This document shows positions 25,855 through 35,172 of a stretch of DNA of 64,000 nt, piece by piece. Both the position numbers and the translations under genes were made by a program. Source of the DNA: Parvularculaceae bacterium (lineage in GTDB: Bacteria; Pseudomonadota; Alphaproteobacteria; Caulobacterales; Parvularculaceae); assembly GCA_020446945.1 (NCBI GenBank), contig JAGRDS010000017.1:94851-158850 (forward strand), read 5' to 3'. Below the pieces are notes generated by a model. It did no database searches. It was given only the letters and a program-made list of their open reading frames with translations, and was not told the origin of the DNA. How positions within the stretch are numbered: the first letter of the stretch is position 1; every line of letters begins with the position of its first letter.

Positions 25855-27702
25855 CTAATATCGCAGGCGAATACCCGCCGAACCCGAAACGCCCGGCGTT
25901 CCGTATCCCAGCACCTGCTGATAATGAGCATCAAACAGATTTTCGATCCGGCCATACAGCTCAAGCGCGTTCGAAATCCGGTAACGTCCGGTCAAATCGA
26001 CCCTCACCCAATCGCCGAGTATCGTCCCATCGGCATTCGTCTCGTCGCCGTTATATCGCAACAAGACAGAACCGCTGAGCGGGCCCGCGGGATCGAACGC
26101 GAAAATAACATCGCCCGTATGTTCCGGAACGCGCGGCCGCATCGCGCCGGCGCCGTCTTTGGCGCGAATCCAGGCGTAGTTCGCCGAGATATTCAGCCAC
26201 GGCGCGAGTTGATAAGCGCCGCTCGCTTCAACGCCGCGCGAGTCGACAAAAGCGATATTGGCGTAACCGGCGGTAAAATCGAAATCGATCAGATTGGTGG
26301 ATTCCTGATCGAAATAAGTAACGCTGAATTGCGCGCGACCATCATCTGTATGCAAGTCGGCGCCGATATCGAACGCCTTTGATCGCTCCGGCTGCAAATT
26401 CGCATTCGGTTCCGTCTGACCGCAAAAGCCGCAGACAAAGGTCGACTGGAAAATCGTCGGCGCTTTAAATCCTTCGCCCCATGACGCGCGCAGGGTGATG
26501 TTCTCGTTCGCCCGATAGGCGAGCGCGACGCGCCCCGTCGTTTCCGATCCGAAGCGATCATGATCGTCAACGCGCAGACCGCCCGTCAGCGTCAGCGCGT
26601 CAACCGGCTTATACTCATACAACAGGAAATATCCGTTTATCGATGAGTCGGCGCCATTGGCATTTGCTTCCTCACGCTCGGCGCCGAACGAGAACGTGTT
26701 TCGATGGTTGACCGCGAGCGTTCCCTGATAGCGGAAAATCGTACGCTCGCCTTTCGCGCTGAAACCCGGAGCGCCGCCCGAAAAATTCCGCCGGTCGATT
26801 TCGGAATAGCCGACAAGCAGCAGGTTCTGGAGTTTTCCGTCGAACAACGGGGCTTTCAACGCGATATGCGCCGTCAGTTCCTCGCTCTCCACGTTTTCGT
26901 CGCCATCGGCGACGTTGCCTTGCGCGCTGAACGAAAAACTGTCGAAATCCGCATCCGAGTCGGTCCATAAAACGGCGCCTTCCAGCCGCACATCGCGGCC
27001 GAGATTAACGCCGCCCTTTCCGTTCAGCGTGACCGCGTCATATCCGTCTTTTTCGGTATTTCCGTTGGCTTTGTCGGCTTTCGATATGCCTTTTGAGGCG
27101 ACGCCGAGCGCCGCGATCCGGAAATCGCCGATATGGCCCGCCTGTTCCAGCGATGCGCCGCCGCGGAAAGTGGAAAATGAGCCTCCTTCGACGAAGGCGG
27201 CGCCGCCCAGTCCAGGCTCCGGGCGCTTGGTGGTGATGGAAATTACGCCGCCGATGGCGTCGGTTCCCCAAAATGTCGATTGCGGCCCCTTGAGAACTTC
27301 TATGCGTTCGATACTTTCCGTGTCGAGCGTCGCGAAGTTAAAACCGCCGCCCACTGACGATGCATCGTTGACAGGTACGCCGTCGATCAGGACAAGCGTT
27401 TGTTCGCCCGATGCGCCGCGAATTCTAACCGTGCCGACGCCGCCGAACGCGCCGTTCTGGTTGACGCTGACGCCGGGCGCATTGGCGATCGCATCGATTG
27501 CGAAATCGAAATCCAGCAATTCGAGATCATCAGCGGTTAAAATGGAAACGCTCGTGCCGGATTCGGCTGCGGTTTGCCCAAGGCGAGTTCCTTCGACGAT
27601 AATCGTATCTCTCGTCGCGCTGCGTTCTTCGCCATCCTGCGCCAAAGCAGGCGCAAAAGGTCCGATTAGGGCGGTCGTCAAAACGGTCAGTCTAAAGATC
27701 AT
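25855..27702 (-). CDS. btuB: TonB-dependent outer membrane cobalamin receptor
   Basis: About 615 residues. Signal peptide (MIFRLTVLTTALIGPFAPALA), TonB-box-like segment RDTIIVEGTRL, plug domain about 40-150 (VSVNQNGAFGGVGTVRIRGASGEQTLVLIDGVPVND, IERIEVLKGPQSTFWGTDAIGG) and a 22-strand barrel to a C-terminal aromatic-containing end (AGIRLRY). It imports B12 with TonB energy. The frame runs back to 27903, but ATG 27702 has GGAGAG five bases upstream and opens the signal peptide. A cobalamin riboswitch lies in its leader, so expression should fall when B12 is plentiful. Confidence 0.9.
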   Translation of the reverse strand: MIFRLTVLTTALIGPFAPALAQDGEERSATRDTIIVEGTRLGQTAAESGTSVSILTADDLELLDFDFAIDAIANAPGVSVNQNGAFGGVGTVRIRGASGEQTLVLIDGVPVNDASSVGGGFNFATLDTESIERIEVLKGPQSTFWGTDAIGGVISITTKRPEPGLGGAAFVEGGSFSTFRGGASLEQAGHIGDFRIAALGVASKGISKADKANGNTEKDGYDAVTLNGKGGVNLGRDVRLEGAVLWTDSDADFDSFSFSAQGNVADGDENVESEELTAHIALKAPLFDGKLQNLLLVGYSEIDRRNFSGGAPGFSAKGERTIFRYQGTLAVNHRNTFSFGAEREEANANGADSSINGYFLLYEYKPVDALTLTGGLRVDDHDRFGSETTGRVALAYRANENITLRASWGEGFKAPTIFQSTFVCGFCGQTEPNANLQPERSKAFDIGADLHTDDGRAQFSVTYFDQESTNLIDFDFTAGYANIAFVDSRGVEASGAYQLAPWLNISANYAWIRAKDGAGAMRPRVPEHTGDVIFAFDPAGPLSGSVLLRYNGDETNADGTILGDWVRVDLTGRYRISNALELYGRIENLFDAHYQQVLGYGTPGVSGSAGIRLRY

Positions 27703-27874
27703 CCGTACTCTCCCGCACCCCGCCGCCCGCCGACGGATGCGCCAAATTGCAACTTCCTGGCCGATAGCGTTCGCTATCCGGGCGGCCAGCCGGGCGTATT
27801 CGGTGTCGTTGCAAAGGAGAGCTGACGCTCGTCCCGCCCGCAAAGGCTGATCCCGGCCTTCGGACGAACGACGC

Positions 27875-28027
27875 GATGGCAGGTCTCCTGGCTCGCCATT
27901 CATCGTCTTGGGCCGCCTTCCCGGGAGTGTCGCGCTTTCGCGTTCGTCCCAGTGGACTTCTGGCCGTCGACTCGCGGCTTACAGTTGCGGGTACAGCCCC
28001 GGTTTCGCACCGGGTTCCCTCACCATC
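27875..28027 (-). ncRNA. Cobalamin riboswitch (adenosylcobalamin element)
   Basis: On the minus strand the leader shows the conserved core in order: P1 strand GATGG (plus 28023-28027), GTGCGAAACCGGGGCTG, CCCGCAACTGTA (within 27980-27998), AGTCCACTGGGACG, then the B12 box GCCAGGAGACCTGCC (27879-27894) and closing CCATC (27875-27879). It controls the btuB-btuF-btuC-btuD operon. About 170 bases separate it from the btuB ATG, enough for an expression platform hiding the ribosome binding site. Confidence 0.95.
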
Positions 28028-28035
28028 TGTCCGCC

Positions 28036-28064
28036 TAATTGCGTGAGGCGGGCGCCAGTGTCAA
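28036..28064 (-). promoter_or_regulatory. Promoter of the B12 riboswitch-btu operon
   Basis: On the minus strand, TTGACA (plus 28059-28064) is followed after exactly 17 bases by CAATTA (plus 28036-28041). Transcription would begin around 28029, right at the riboswitch P1 stem. Confidence 0.5.
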
Positions 28065-28106
28065 TGCGCGCCAGGTCAATCGCATTTTTGCGGGGAAAGA
28101 AGAAAG

Positions 28107-28181
28107 TGGTGAGCCCGGATGGGATCGAACCATCGACCACCTGATTAAAAGTCAGATGCTCTACCGCTGAGCTACGGGCCC
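28107..28181 (-). tRNA. tRNA-Lys(TTT)
   Basis: 75 bases with encoded CCA. Acceptor GGGCCCG/CGGGCTC with one G-T pair, D-arm GCTCAGCGGTAGAGC, anticodon loop CTTTTAA with anticodon TTT, T-arm GATGGTTCGATCCCATC. Transcribed in the same direction as tgt upstream and the B12 leader downstream. Confidence 0.97.
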
Positions 28182-28238
28182 ACTTCCCTTGATCGTCATC
28201 GCCGGATTGCGGAAAAGCCGGCTCCTCAAGACGATTAA

Positions 28239-28259
28239 GCCGCCCTTTTGGGGGGCGGC
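28239..28259 (-). terminator. Possible terminator between tgt and tRNA-Lys
   Basis: GCCGCCC and GGGCGGC form a 7-bp stem (plus 28239-28245 and 28253-28259), followed on the minus strand by TTAATCGTCTT. The T-tract is broken, so termination may be partial. Confidence 0.4.
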
Positions 28260-28340
28260 CGCCGCCTTGAAGCGCGCGGACCATAATGTTGTCGCATCCA
28301 CCGGTCAACCGGGAAAACAAGCGGTGATTCAGCCGGTTTT

Positions 28341-29465
28341 TCACAAGCGTTCCTCACCGGTCTGAGCCTTGAATCCGGCGATGAATTCACCGAGGCGCCC
28401 CGCCGATATCGCCTCGCGAAGGCCGGCCATAAGCTGCTGGTAATAATCGAGATTGTGCCAGGTGAGCAGCATCGCGCCGAGATATTCCCCGGCCTTGAAG
28501 AGGTGGTGGAGATAAGCCTTTGAATAGTCGCGGCTCGCCGGGCAGGCGCTGTGCGGATCGAGCGGCGTCTCGTCATCTGCAAAGCGCGCGTTAGTGATGT
28601 TGATGGCGCCCACCCGCGTCCACGCCTGCCCGTGCCGTCCCGCGCGCGTGGGAAGAACGCAGTCGAACATATCGACGCCGCGCGCCACGGCGCCCACAAT
28701 ATCGGCCGGCTTGCCGACGCCCATCAGGTATCGCGGCTTGTCCGCCGCCATATGAGGCGTCGTAAAATCGAGAACGCGGAACATCTCCTCGCGCCCTTCG
28801 CCGACGGCGAGGCCGCCGATCGAATAACCGTCAAAACCGGTCTCCATCAGGCTGTCGAGACTTTCGCGGCGCAGATCCTCGAAATTCGCGCCCTGCACGA
28901 TGCCGAAAAGCGCCATGCCGGGATGCGCCTTTTCCTCGAAAGCGCGTTTTGAACGCGCCGCCCAGCGCAGCGACAGGCGCATCGAATCGGCGGCCCTGTC
29001 ATGGGCGATCGGAATTGCGGGACATTCATCGAGCTGCATCTGTATGTCGGCGCCGAGCAGGCTCTGGATTTCTATCGAGCGCTCCGGCGTCAGCATGTGG
29101 CGCGAGCCGTCGATATGCGATGCGAAGGAAACGCCCTCTTCCGTCAGCTTTCGCAGCGAGGACAAGGACATCACCTGATAGCCGCCGGAATCGGTGAGAA
29201 TCGGACGCGGCCAGTTCATGAATTCATGCAGCCCGCCGAGCGCGGCGACACGCTCAGCGCCGGGGCGCAGCATCAAATGATAGGTGTTGCCGAGAATGAC
29301 ATCCGCGCCGGTCGCGCGCACATCCTCCGGGAACATCGCTTTTACGGTTCCCGCCGTGCCGACGGGCATGAAAGCGGGCGTGCGGATTTCCCCGCGCGGC
29401 GTTTCGATGACGCCGGTCCGCGCCGCGCCGTCGCGCGCCTTCACTTCAAACGAGAAACCGCTCAA
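28341..29465 (-). CDS. tgt: Queuine/preQ1 tRNA-guanine transglycosylase
   Basis: 374 residues. Catalytic TIM barrel with [11 protein letters not shown] (nucleophile region), [47 protein letters not shown] and [15 protein letters not shown]. It swaps guanine-34 of GUN tRNAs for preQ1 on the way to queuosine. The zinc site is odd: the usual CxCxxC before YxxAYLHHL reads SACPAS, so two of three cysteines are Ser while the downstream HH is kept. Start overlaps the csaA stop (ATGA); queA is in the same operon. Confidence 0.94.
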   Translation of the reverse strand: MSGFSFEVKARDGAARTGVIETPRGEIRTPAFMPVGTAGTVKAMFPEDVRATGADVILGNTYHLMLRPGAERVAALGGLHEFMNWPRPILTDSGGYQVMSLSSLRKLTEEGVSFASHIDGSRHMLTPERSIEIQSLLGADIQMQLDECPAIPIAHDRAADSMRLSLRWAARSKRAFEEKAHPGMALFGIVQGANFEDLRRESLDSLMETGFDGYSIGGLAVGEGREEMFRVLDFTTPHMAADKPRYLMGVGKPADIVGAVARGVDMFDCVLPTRAGRHGQAWTRVGAINITNARFADDETPLDPHSACPASRDYSKAYLHHLFKAGEYLGAMLLTWHNLDYYQQLMAGLREAISAGRLGEFIAGFKAQTGEERL

Positions 29466-29803
29466 TGCATCCTCCCGCCATCGGGCACTTTGCGTTCGGG
29501 CTCGATGAGGACGACGGCGCCCTGCGCGTCCGGAAATCCGAGGACCAGGACTTCGGACATGAAGTCTGCGATCTGGCGCGGCGGAAAGTTTACAACGGCG
29601 GCGATTTGCCGGCCGACGAGATCTTCCGGCGAATAATGCACCCTCACCTGCGCCGATGATTTTTTGACGCCGATATCCGGCCCGAAATTGATCCGCATTT
29701 TTATCGCTGGCTTTCGCGCCTTTTCGAATACTTCGGCCTCGACAATCGTTCCGACGCGAATATCGACCTTCAGGAATTCGTCAAAACCGATCGTTTCGCT
29801 CAT
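29462..29803 (-). CDS. csaA: tRNA-binding protein CsaA
   Basis: 113 residues, a free-standing tRNA-binding OB fold like the C-terminal domain of MetRS/Trbp111: [32 protein letters not shown], then [24 protein letters not shown]. In Bacillus the homolog acts as a chaperone linked to export; tRNA binding is the shared property. ATG at 29803 overlaps the queA stop, and the 3' end overlaps tgt, so it is coupled to two queuosine genes. Confidence 0.92.
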   Translation of the reverse strand: MSETIGFDEFLKVDIRVGTIVEAEVFEKARKPAIKMRINFGPDIGVKKSSAQVRVHYSPEDLVGRQIAAVVNFPPRQIADFMSEVLVLGFPDAQGAVVLIEPERKVPDGGRMH

Positions 29804-30864
29804 TTCGCGCGCTCCAGCAGGCATGCGTCGCCATAGGAGAAAAACCGGTAATTGCGTTCGATCGCTTCGCCATAGGCGCGCTTCATCCGCTCCGTTCCGG
29901 CGAATGCGCATACGAGCATGAAAAGCGTCGAACGCGGCAAATGGAAATTCGTCAGCAGCGCATCGACGACGCGAAAGCGATAGCCGGGCGTAATGAAAAT
30001 GTCGGTCTCGTCTGAAAACGGCTGGACATCGCCGAATTCATCCGCCGCACTTTCCAGAAGGCGCAGGCTCGTCGTTCCGACCGCGACGATGCGCCGGCCC
30101 TCCTTGCGCGCCTGATTAATCTGATCCGCCTGCCCGGCGGTGATTTCGCCCCATTCCGAATGCATCTGATGCGCGTCGGTGTCATCGACCGTCACGGGAA
30201 GGAATGTCCCCGCGCCGACATGCAGCGTGATCGTCTGTGCGCCGATACCCGCCTCGCGCAGTTTGTCGAAAAGGCGCTGCGTGAAATGCAGCCCCGCGGT
30301 CGGCGCGGCGACCGAGCCCTCCTCCTTTGCGAAAACGGTCTGATAATCGGCGATATCGTCCGCCGTCGCGCGCCGTTTGCGCGCGATATAGGGCGGCAAG
30401 GGCGGTGCGCCGGTTTCGATCAGCAATCTGTCGAACGCCGAACCATTGCAGTTAAAGCGCAGGATCGCTTCGGGTCCGTGGCGGCTTTCAACCTGCGCGC
30501 GCAAGCGTTCGCCGAAGGCGAGGATATCGTTCTCGCGGATACGTTTGGCCGGCCGCGCAAACGCCTTCCATCGCGCGCCCATCTCCGGATCGCCCATAAG
30601 CCGCTTTATAAGCGTGACATCGACCGCCACATCGCCGTCGCCGCCGCGCGCCGCGCGCCGCCCGGTTAGTTGCGCCGGGATTACTTTCGTATCGTTGAGG
30701 ACAAGCAGATCGCCCTTCTTCAGCAACCGGGGCAGGTCCGCAACGGTGAAATCGCCGGACGCTTCGCGTTCGACATGCAGCAGCCGCGCACAATCGCGCG
30801 GGTTCGCGGGTTTCAGCGCGATCCGGTTTTCAGGCAGATCAAAATCGAATTCAGCGACAAGCAT
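29800..30864 (-). CDS. queA: S-adenosylmethionine:tRNA ribosyltransferase-isomerase
   Basis: 354 residues from MLVAEFDFDLPENRIALKPANPRD. Family motifs: LVLNDTKVIPAQLTGRR, YQTVFAKEEGSVAAPTAGLHFT, LHVGAGTFLPV and NFHLPRSTLFMLVCAFAG. It transfers a ribosyl group from SAM to preQ1 in tRNA to make epoxyqueuosine. The frame is open for 38 more codons upstream to 30978, but that part is basic and unlike the family. No strong ribosome binding site is seen before either start. Confidence 0.93.
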   Translation of the reverse strand: MLVAEFDFDLPENRIALKPANPRDCARLLHVEREASGDFTVADLPRLLKKGDLLVLNDTKVIPAQLTGRRAARGGDGDVAVDVTLIKRLMGDPEMGARWKAFARPAKRIRENDILAFGERLRAQVESRHGPEAILRFNCNGSAFDRLLIETGAPPLPPYIARKRRATADDIADYQTVFAKEEGSVAAPTAGLHFTQRLFDKLREAGIGAQTITLHVGAGTFLPVTVDDTDAHQMHSEWGEITAGQADQINQARKEGRRIVAVGTTSLRLLESAADEFGDVQPFSDETDIFITPGYRFRVVDALLTNFHLPRSTLFMLVCAFAGTERMKRAYGEAIERNYRFFSYGDACLLERAK

Positions 30865-31114
30865 GCGCGCCGTCTCTAGCGCTTCGTTCAATGCGACGGC
30901 AACCGGCGCCGCGCGCAAAGGCGCGCGCCGCGCCAAGATCCGCTTTTTTTTCGCCGCACCCGCTTTCATCGCGCGCAACCTCCTTTCCTAACGCTCGCAT
31001 GATAAGGCCGCCGGGAGGGAGGGGGATAAGTAGGGGGATAACTCTGCTTCGCCTTTAAAATCAAAGCGTTACATGGTTAATTTCGATGGCGCCGCGTCCG
31101 GTGCGACAATTGGT

Positions 31115-33379
31115 TCACGTCCAGGGGCCGAATTTCTTGCTCGCCGGAAAGCCCTTCGGCGCGAGACGGCCGGCCTGCGCGCGCTTGGCCGCGAACGATT
31201 TCCAGTCGTCGATCGTCTGCACGCGCCCGGCGCGGTCAATCCAGGTCAATCCCTCTTTCTTTGAAAACACTTTCGCGTCGCAGAGCCCGCCGGAATTGAA
31301 TTTCTGTATGGCGACGCCCTTGCCGCGCGACATTTCCGGAAGCTCCGAAAGCGGGAAAACGATGAATTTCTTGTTGTCGCCGACGCTTGCGACCATGTCG
31401 CCGTCCGCCGGACGGCACACGCACGCCTCAGCGCTCGCCGGCACGTTAAGCACCTGTTTGCCCTTGCGCGTGGACGACAGGCAATCGTCCTCCTTGACGA
31501 CGAACCCGTGGCCCGTAGTCGAGGCGACAAGAAAGCGCCGGTCGCCCTTGTGAAGAAAAGCGGCCGTCACCGTCTGGTCATTGCCGAGATCGACAATCAG
31601 GCGGATCGGCTCTCCATGCCCTCGCCCGCCCGGAAGGTTCGCCACATCGAGCGTGTAGAATTTTCCGTCGGTGCCGAACAGCATCAGCCTGTCATTCGTC
31701 ATCGCGCGAATGACGAAGCCTTCGCTGTCGCCGTCCTTGTATTTTATGTCGCCGGCTTTCTCGACATGTCCGCGCATCGTCCTGATCCAGCCCTTGTCCG
31801 AAAGGATGACCGTAACGGGTTCCTTTTCAACAAGCTGGTCCAGATCGATCTCTTCAGCCGCCGGGGCGTCCTCGACGCTTGTGCGGCGCCGGCCCGCCTG
31901 CGATTTCGGATCGAACAGCTTGCGCACTTCGCGCAGCTCGTCGGCGATTTTCTTCCATTGCGCATCGTCGGATTTCAACAGCGCCTGAAGCTCTTTTTGT
32001 TCCTTCCTGAGATCGGCGTGTTCGCCCTTAATCTCCATCTCTTCAAGCTTGCGCAGATTGCGCAGCCGCATGTTGAGGATCGCCTCGGCCTGCACGTCCG
32101 ACAATTTGAACTTGCTGATAAGTTTCGCCTTGGGATCATCCTCGAAACGGATGATGCGGATCACCTCATCGAGATTGAGATAAGCGACGAGAAGGCCGTC
32201 GAGGATTTCAAGGCGTTCGGCGATCTTGCCAAGCCGGAACCGCGTGCGGCGCACGAGGACATCCTTGCGGTGTTCGTTATAGGCGACGAGCGCATCGCGC
32301 AGGCCCATGACGCGCGGCGCGCCCGATGCATCGAGAACGTTAAGGTTCAGCGCAAAGCGGCTTTCGAGATCGGTCTGCCGAAAAAGCGTTTCCATCAACG
32401 CCGCGTCGTCTATCGACCCTGCGCGCGGTTCGATGACGAGGCGGATATCTTCCGCGCTTTCGTCGCGAATGTCGGCGACAGCCTGGAGTTTCTTGGACTG
32501 TATGAGCTCCGCGACGCGCTCGATCAGTTTCGACTTTTGAACCTGGTAGGGAATTTCAGTGACGACGATCTGATAGCGCCCGCGCCCGATATCCTCCCGC
32601 GACCATCGCGCACGCACGCGAAAACCGCCGCGCCCCGTCGCATAAGCCTCGATCATCGACTCATGAGGCTCGATCAATACGCCGCCGGTCGGGAAATCCG
32701 GCCCCTTTACATAGGTCAGCAGCGTTTCGGTGCGCGCGTTCGGCGATTTGACAAGGTGGAGGCAAGCGTCGATCAACTCGGCCGGATTGTGCGGTGGAAT
32801 GGACGTCGCCATGCCGACGGCGATGCCGCTCGCGCCGTTCGCCAGCATGTTCGGGAACGCGGCCGGCAGGACGACCGGTTCTTTTCCCTCGCCGTCATAG
32901 GTGTCGCGAAAATCGACGGCGTCCTCGTCGATCCCTTCAAGCAACAGCGCCGCCGCTTCGGTGAGCCGGCTTTCGGTGTAGCGCATCGCCGCCGCGTTAT
33001 CGCCGTCGATATTGCCGAAATTCCCCTGCCCGTCGATCAATGGCGCGCGAACGGAAAAATCCTGAACGAGACGCACCATGGCGTCATAAATCGCCTGGTC
33101 GCCATGGGGATGGAAATTGCCCATCACTTCGCCGACGACCTTCGCCGACTTCTTGAACGAGCCTTTCGGATTTAGCCGCATCTGGCGCATCGCATAAAGA
33201 ATGCGCCGGTGAACGGGCTTTAGTCCGTCGCGGACATCGGGCAGCGCGCGCGCGGTGATCGTCGACAGCGCATAGGCGAGATAACGCCGCGACAGCGCTT
33301 CGTCGAACGGTTCGAGAAAAATCTCTTCGGGGCGCGGCGGCTCGTTTGCGCCGCCCTTGCGGGTTTTCGTTTTGGCCAT
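31115..33379 (-). CDS. parC: DNA topoisomerase IV subunit A
   Basis: 754 residues. Breakage-reunion domain with [43 protein letters not shown] and catalytic Tyr in [11 protein letters not shown]; a coiled-coil region about 430-480; C-terminal beta-pinwheel from about 510. It decatenates replicated chromosomes together with ParE, not encoded here. At the positions matching E. coli ParC Ser80 and Glu84 (quinolone contacts) this protein has Gln and Asp; similar residues occur in many alphaproteobacteria. The 250 bases between it and queA hold no gene. Confidence 0.94.
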   Translation of the reverse strand: MAKTKTRKGGANEPPRPEEIFLEPFDEALSRRYLAYALSTITARALPDVRDGLKPVHRRILYAMRQMRLNPKGSFKKSAKVVGEVMGNFHPHGDQAIYDAMVRLVQDFSVRAPLIDGQGNFGNIDGDNAAAMRYTESRLTEAAALLLEGIDEDAVDFRDTYDGEGKEPVVLPAAFPNMLANGASGIAVGMATSIPPHNPAELIDACLHLVKSPNARTETLLTYVKGPDFPTGGVLIEPHESMIEAYATGRGGFRVRARWSREDIGRGRYQIVVTEIPYQVQKSKLIERVAELIQSKKLQAVADIRDESAEDIRLVIEPRAGSIDDAALMETLFRQTDLESRFALNLNVLDASGAPRVMGLRDALVAYNEHRKDVLVRRTRFRLGKIAERLEILDGLLVAYLNLDEVIRIIRFEDDPKAKLISKFKLSDVQAEAILNMRLRNLRKLEEMEIKGEHADLRKEQKELQALLKSDDAQWKKIADELREVRKLFDPKSQAGRRRTSVEDAPAAEEIDLDQLVEKEPVTVILSDKGWIRTMRGHVEKAGDIKYKDGDSEGFVIRAMTNDRLMLFGTDGKFYTLDVANLPGGRGHGEPIRLIVDLGNDQTVTAAFLHKGDRRFLVASTTGHGFVVKEDDCLSSTRKGKQVLNVPASAEACVCRPADGDMVASVGDNKKFIVFPLSELPEMSRGKGVAIQKFNSGGLCDAKVFSKKEGLTWIDRAGRVQTIDDWKSFAAKRAQAGRLAPKGFPASKKFGPWT

Positions 33380-33491
33380 AGGCGGGAAATAGCAGAATCG
33401 CCCGGTCGCGCCAGCCCGCAGCGCGCGGGAATTTTCAGGACGCGGCGCCTGCGGGACGCGCGCGCGTCATTCGGGCCGGCCGGGCCGGCTG

Positions 33492-34352
33492 TCAGACCCC
33501 GGCGGGGAAATTGAAATCGGCGAGCTTCGGCGCGGCGCCCGGTTTGGCGAGATGAAATTCCGCAAAATATTCGCCGTCCGCTTCAAGCCCGTCCGGGTCG
33601 AGCCCGAGCGCTTCGACCGCTGCGACGGCGCCCGCCTTTTCATCCGCATCCATAAAGCGCCGCTGTGGAAAAAAGCGTCCTTCGAGTTTTTCCGTTTCTA
33701 GACCGTACCGGGTCAACTCCTCGGCAATGGCATCGAACGGAAACTGCCGCAACGTGAACGCCGCGACCCAGGGCGCAGGCCCCTCCACCGCGTCGATCAG
33801 TCGTGAGAACGTTTTTTCGGTCACATATCCGACCGCGCCGGTCGTGATTATCAGATCGGCCTGCGCAATCGCTGCGCGCCCCTTTCGCGACAAGGGGGCC
33901 GTTTCAAGGTCTTCGACAATCGCCTCGTCGATCAGGCCGATCGCGCGCGCATATCCGGCCGCTTCCCCTGCGACATCTATTCCGGTGAAATTCGCATTCG
34001 ACGCGGTCTGCCTGTCGGCGAAATAGGCCGCATCGTCCAGAATGGCCTCGGCGACGGATTCTTCGCGCATTTCCTGCCGCCGATAACGTGCGACGAGATC
34101 GCCGAATTCGAGATCGTAGCGGATCATCGCGGCGTTCACGCCGTAAGAGCAGCCGATGTCGAGTACGTTGATGGATTTCCTGTCCATCGCTTTCATGACG
34201 CTGCGAAATATCGGGCTCGCTTCGGTCGGGATGCGATAATCAAGCGCGCCGAGCGTTCGGTAATACAGGCGCGGGTCAGGTAAATTGTATATATTGTCGA
34301 AATTCGCTTTCGCCTCATTGGCGCAATCGTAGATGTCGTCTTTTGGCGCCAT
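33492..34352 (-). CDS. Class I SAM-dependent methyltransferase-like protein
   Basis: About 286 residues from MAPKDDIYDCANEAKANFDNIY. The SAM-binding loop is VLDIGCSYGVNAAMI, followed by an acidic strand FTGIDVAGEAAGYA and LIITTGAVGYV. The substrate is unknown. The frame is open to 34412, where MLYRNRR is another possible start; GGAG lies about 12 bases before 34352, too far to be decisive. It lies between recO and parC, all on the minus strand. Confidence 0.72.
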   Translation of the reverse strand: MAPKDDIYDCANEAKANFDNIYNLPDPRLYYRTLGALDYRIPTEASPIFRSVMKAMDRKSINVLDIGCSYGVNAAMIRYDLEFGDLVARYRRQEMREESVAEAILDDAAYFADRQTASNANFTGIDVAGEAAGYARAIGLIDEAIVEDLETAPLSRKGRAAIAQADLIITTGAVGYVTEKTFSRLIDAVEGPAPWVAAFTLRQFPFDAIAEELTRYGLETEKLEGRFFPQRRFMDADEKAGAVAAVEALGLDPDGLEADGEYFAEFHLAKPGAAPKLADFNFPAGV

Positions 34353-34439
34353 TGTTACGGGCCGCTCCGTTCCTCTTGTCGATTTCAGCTTGCGGCGATT
34401 TCTATAGAGCATCGAAACGTGAGATGCAAAAACGCCGAT

Positions 34440-35165
34440 TCACCCTGTTTGCGCCAGCATTTCCGCGACACGCCGCCGCGCCGTCGGCAATTCCTTGCCG
34501 GTGAGATGAAGAATGCGCGTTTCGATGAAATGTCCGGTCGTGCGCAGCCCGTCCAGCGCGTCCGCGATCGTCGCGCCCGCGCTCGCGTCGCATAGGAACG
34601 CCGGCAACGCCAGCAGGCGATCCTTGTATGGCTCGCCCGCCTGCGCGCTTACGGCGGACGCCGATCTGGGCGAAACGTATATCAGGTTTTCGCGCGCGCC
34701 CGTCGCCGCGCACCGATCGAGCGTCAGGCCGAAACCGAGATCGGCGAGCAGCCCAAGCTCCCATCGCGCCATCAGCGCGGGCCAGATTTCAATATCGTCG
34801 AGATGATTAAGAAGTATGCGCATCGTGTGATAGGCGCGCGGATGCGCCTGGCGCTCCGGCAATGTCGCCGCAGCGACGGCGCACGCCGCCGTCAGTCCTG
34901 CAAGCGACAGACGATCCTGCATCAATTCGCCGGCGCGCGCATGGGTGAGTTCCATCGTAAAATGCCCGAGGCTTTCGGCGAGGCGTCCCTTCCATGTCGC
35001 GCGGACTGAATTGCCGGGTTGCAGGACGGGACGCTGCGTCTTGCCCTGCCCGCCGTAAACAAGCCCCGCCCATTTGCCGTGATGGGGCGTAAAAATTTCG
35101 GCGACCGCAGAGGTCTCGCCATGCGCGCGGGCAGATAAAATTATTCCGTCATCTGAGAATTCCAT
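34440..35165 (-). CDS. recO: DNA repair protein RecO
   Basis: 241 residues, usual length. N-terminal OB fold (MEFSDDGIILSARAHGETSAVAEIFT, HGKWAGLVYGGQGKTQRPVLQPG) and a helical C-terminal domain with the RWELGLLADLGFGLTLDRCAATG motif. The zinc cysteines of some homologs are mostly absent. It helps RecA load at gaps with RecF/RecR. Normally follows era; here a P450 gene lies between them. Confidence 0.93.
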   Translation of the reverse strand: MEFSDDGIILSARAHGETSAVAEIFTPHHGKWAGLVYGGQGKTQRPVLQPGNSVRATWKGRLAESLGHFTMELTHARAGELMQDRLSLAGLTAACAVAAATLPERQAHPRAYHTMRILLNHLDDIEIWPALMARWELGLLADLGFGLTLDRCAATGARENLIYVSPRSASAVSAQAGEPYKDRLLALPAFLCDASAGATIADALDGLRTTGHFIETRILHLTGKELPTARRRVAEMLAQTG

Positions 35166-35172
35166 GGCGCGA

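Noticed and set aside
26915..27850. 311-residue plus-strand frame opposite btuB
   Set aside because: Antisense shadow of the receptor plug region; Ser/Pro/Thr-rich without motifs.
31508..33175. 555-residue plus-strand frame opposite parC
   Set aside because: Complement of parC codons; no ribosome binding site or family pattern.
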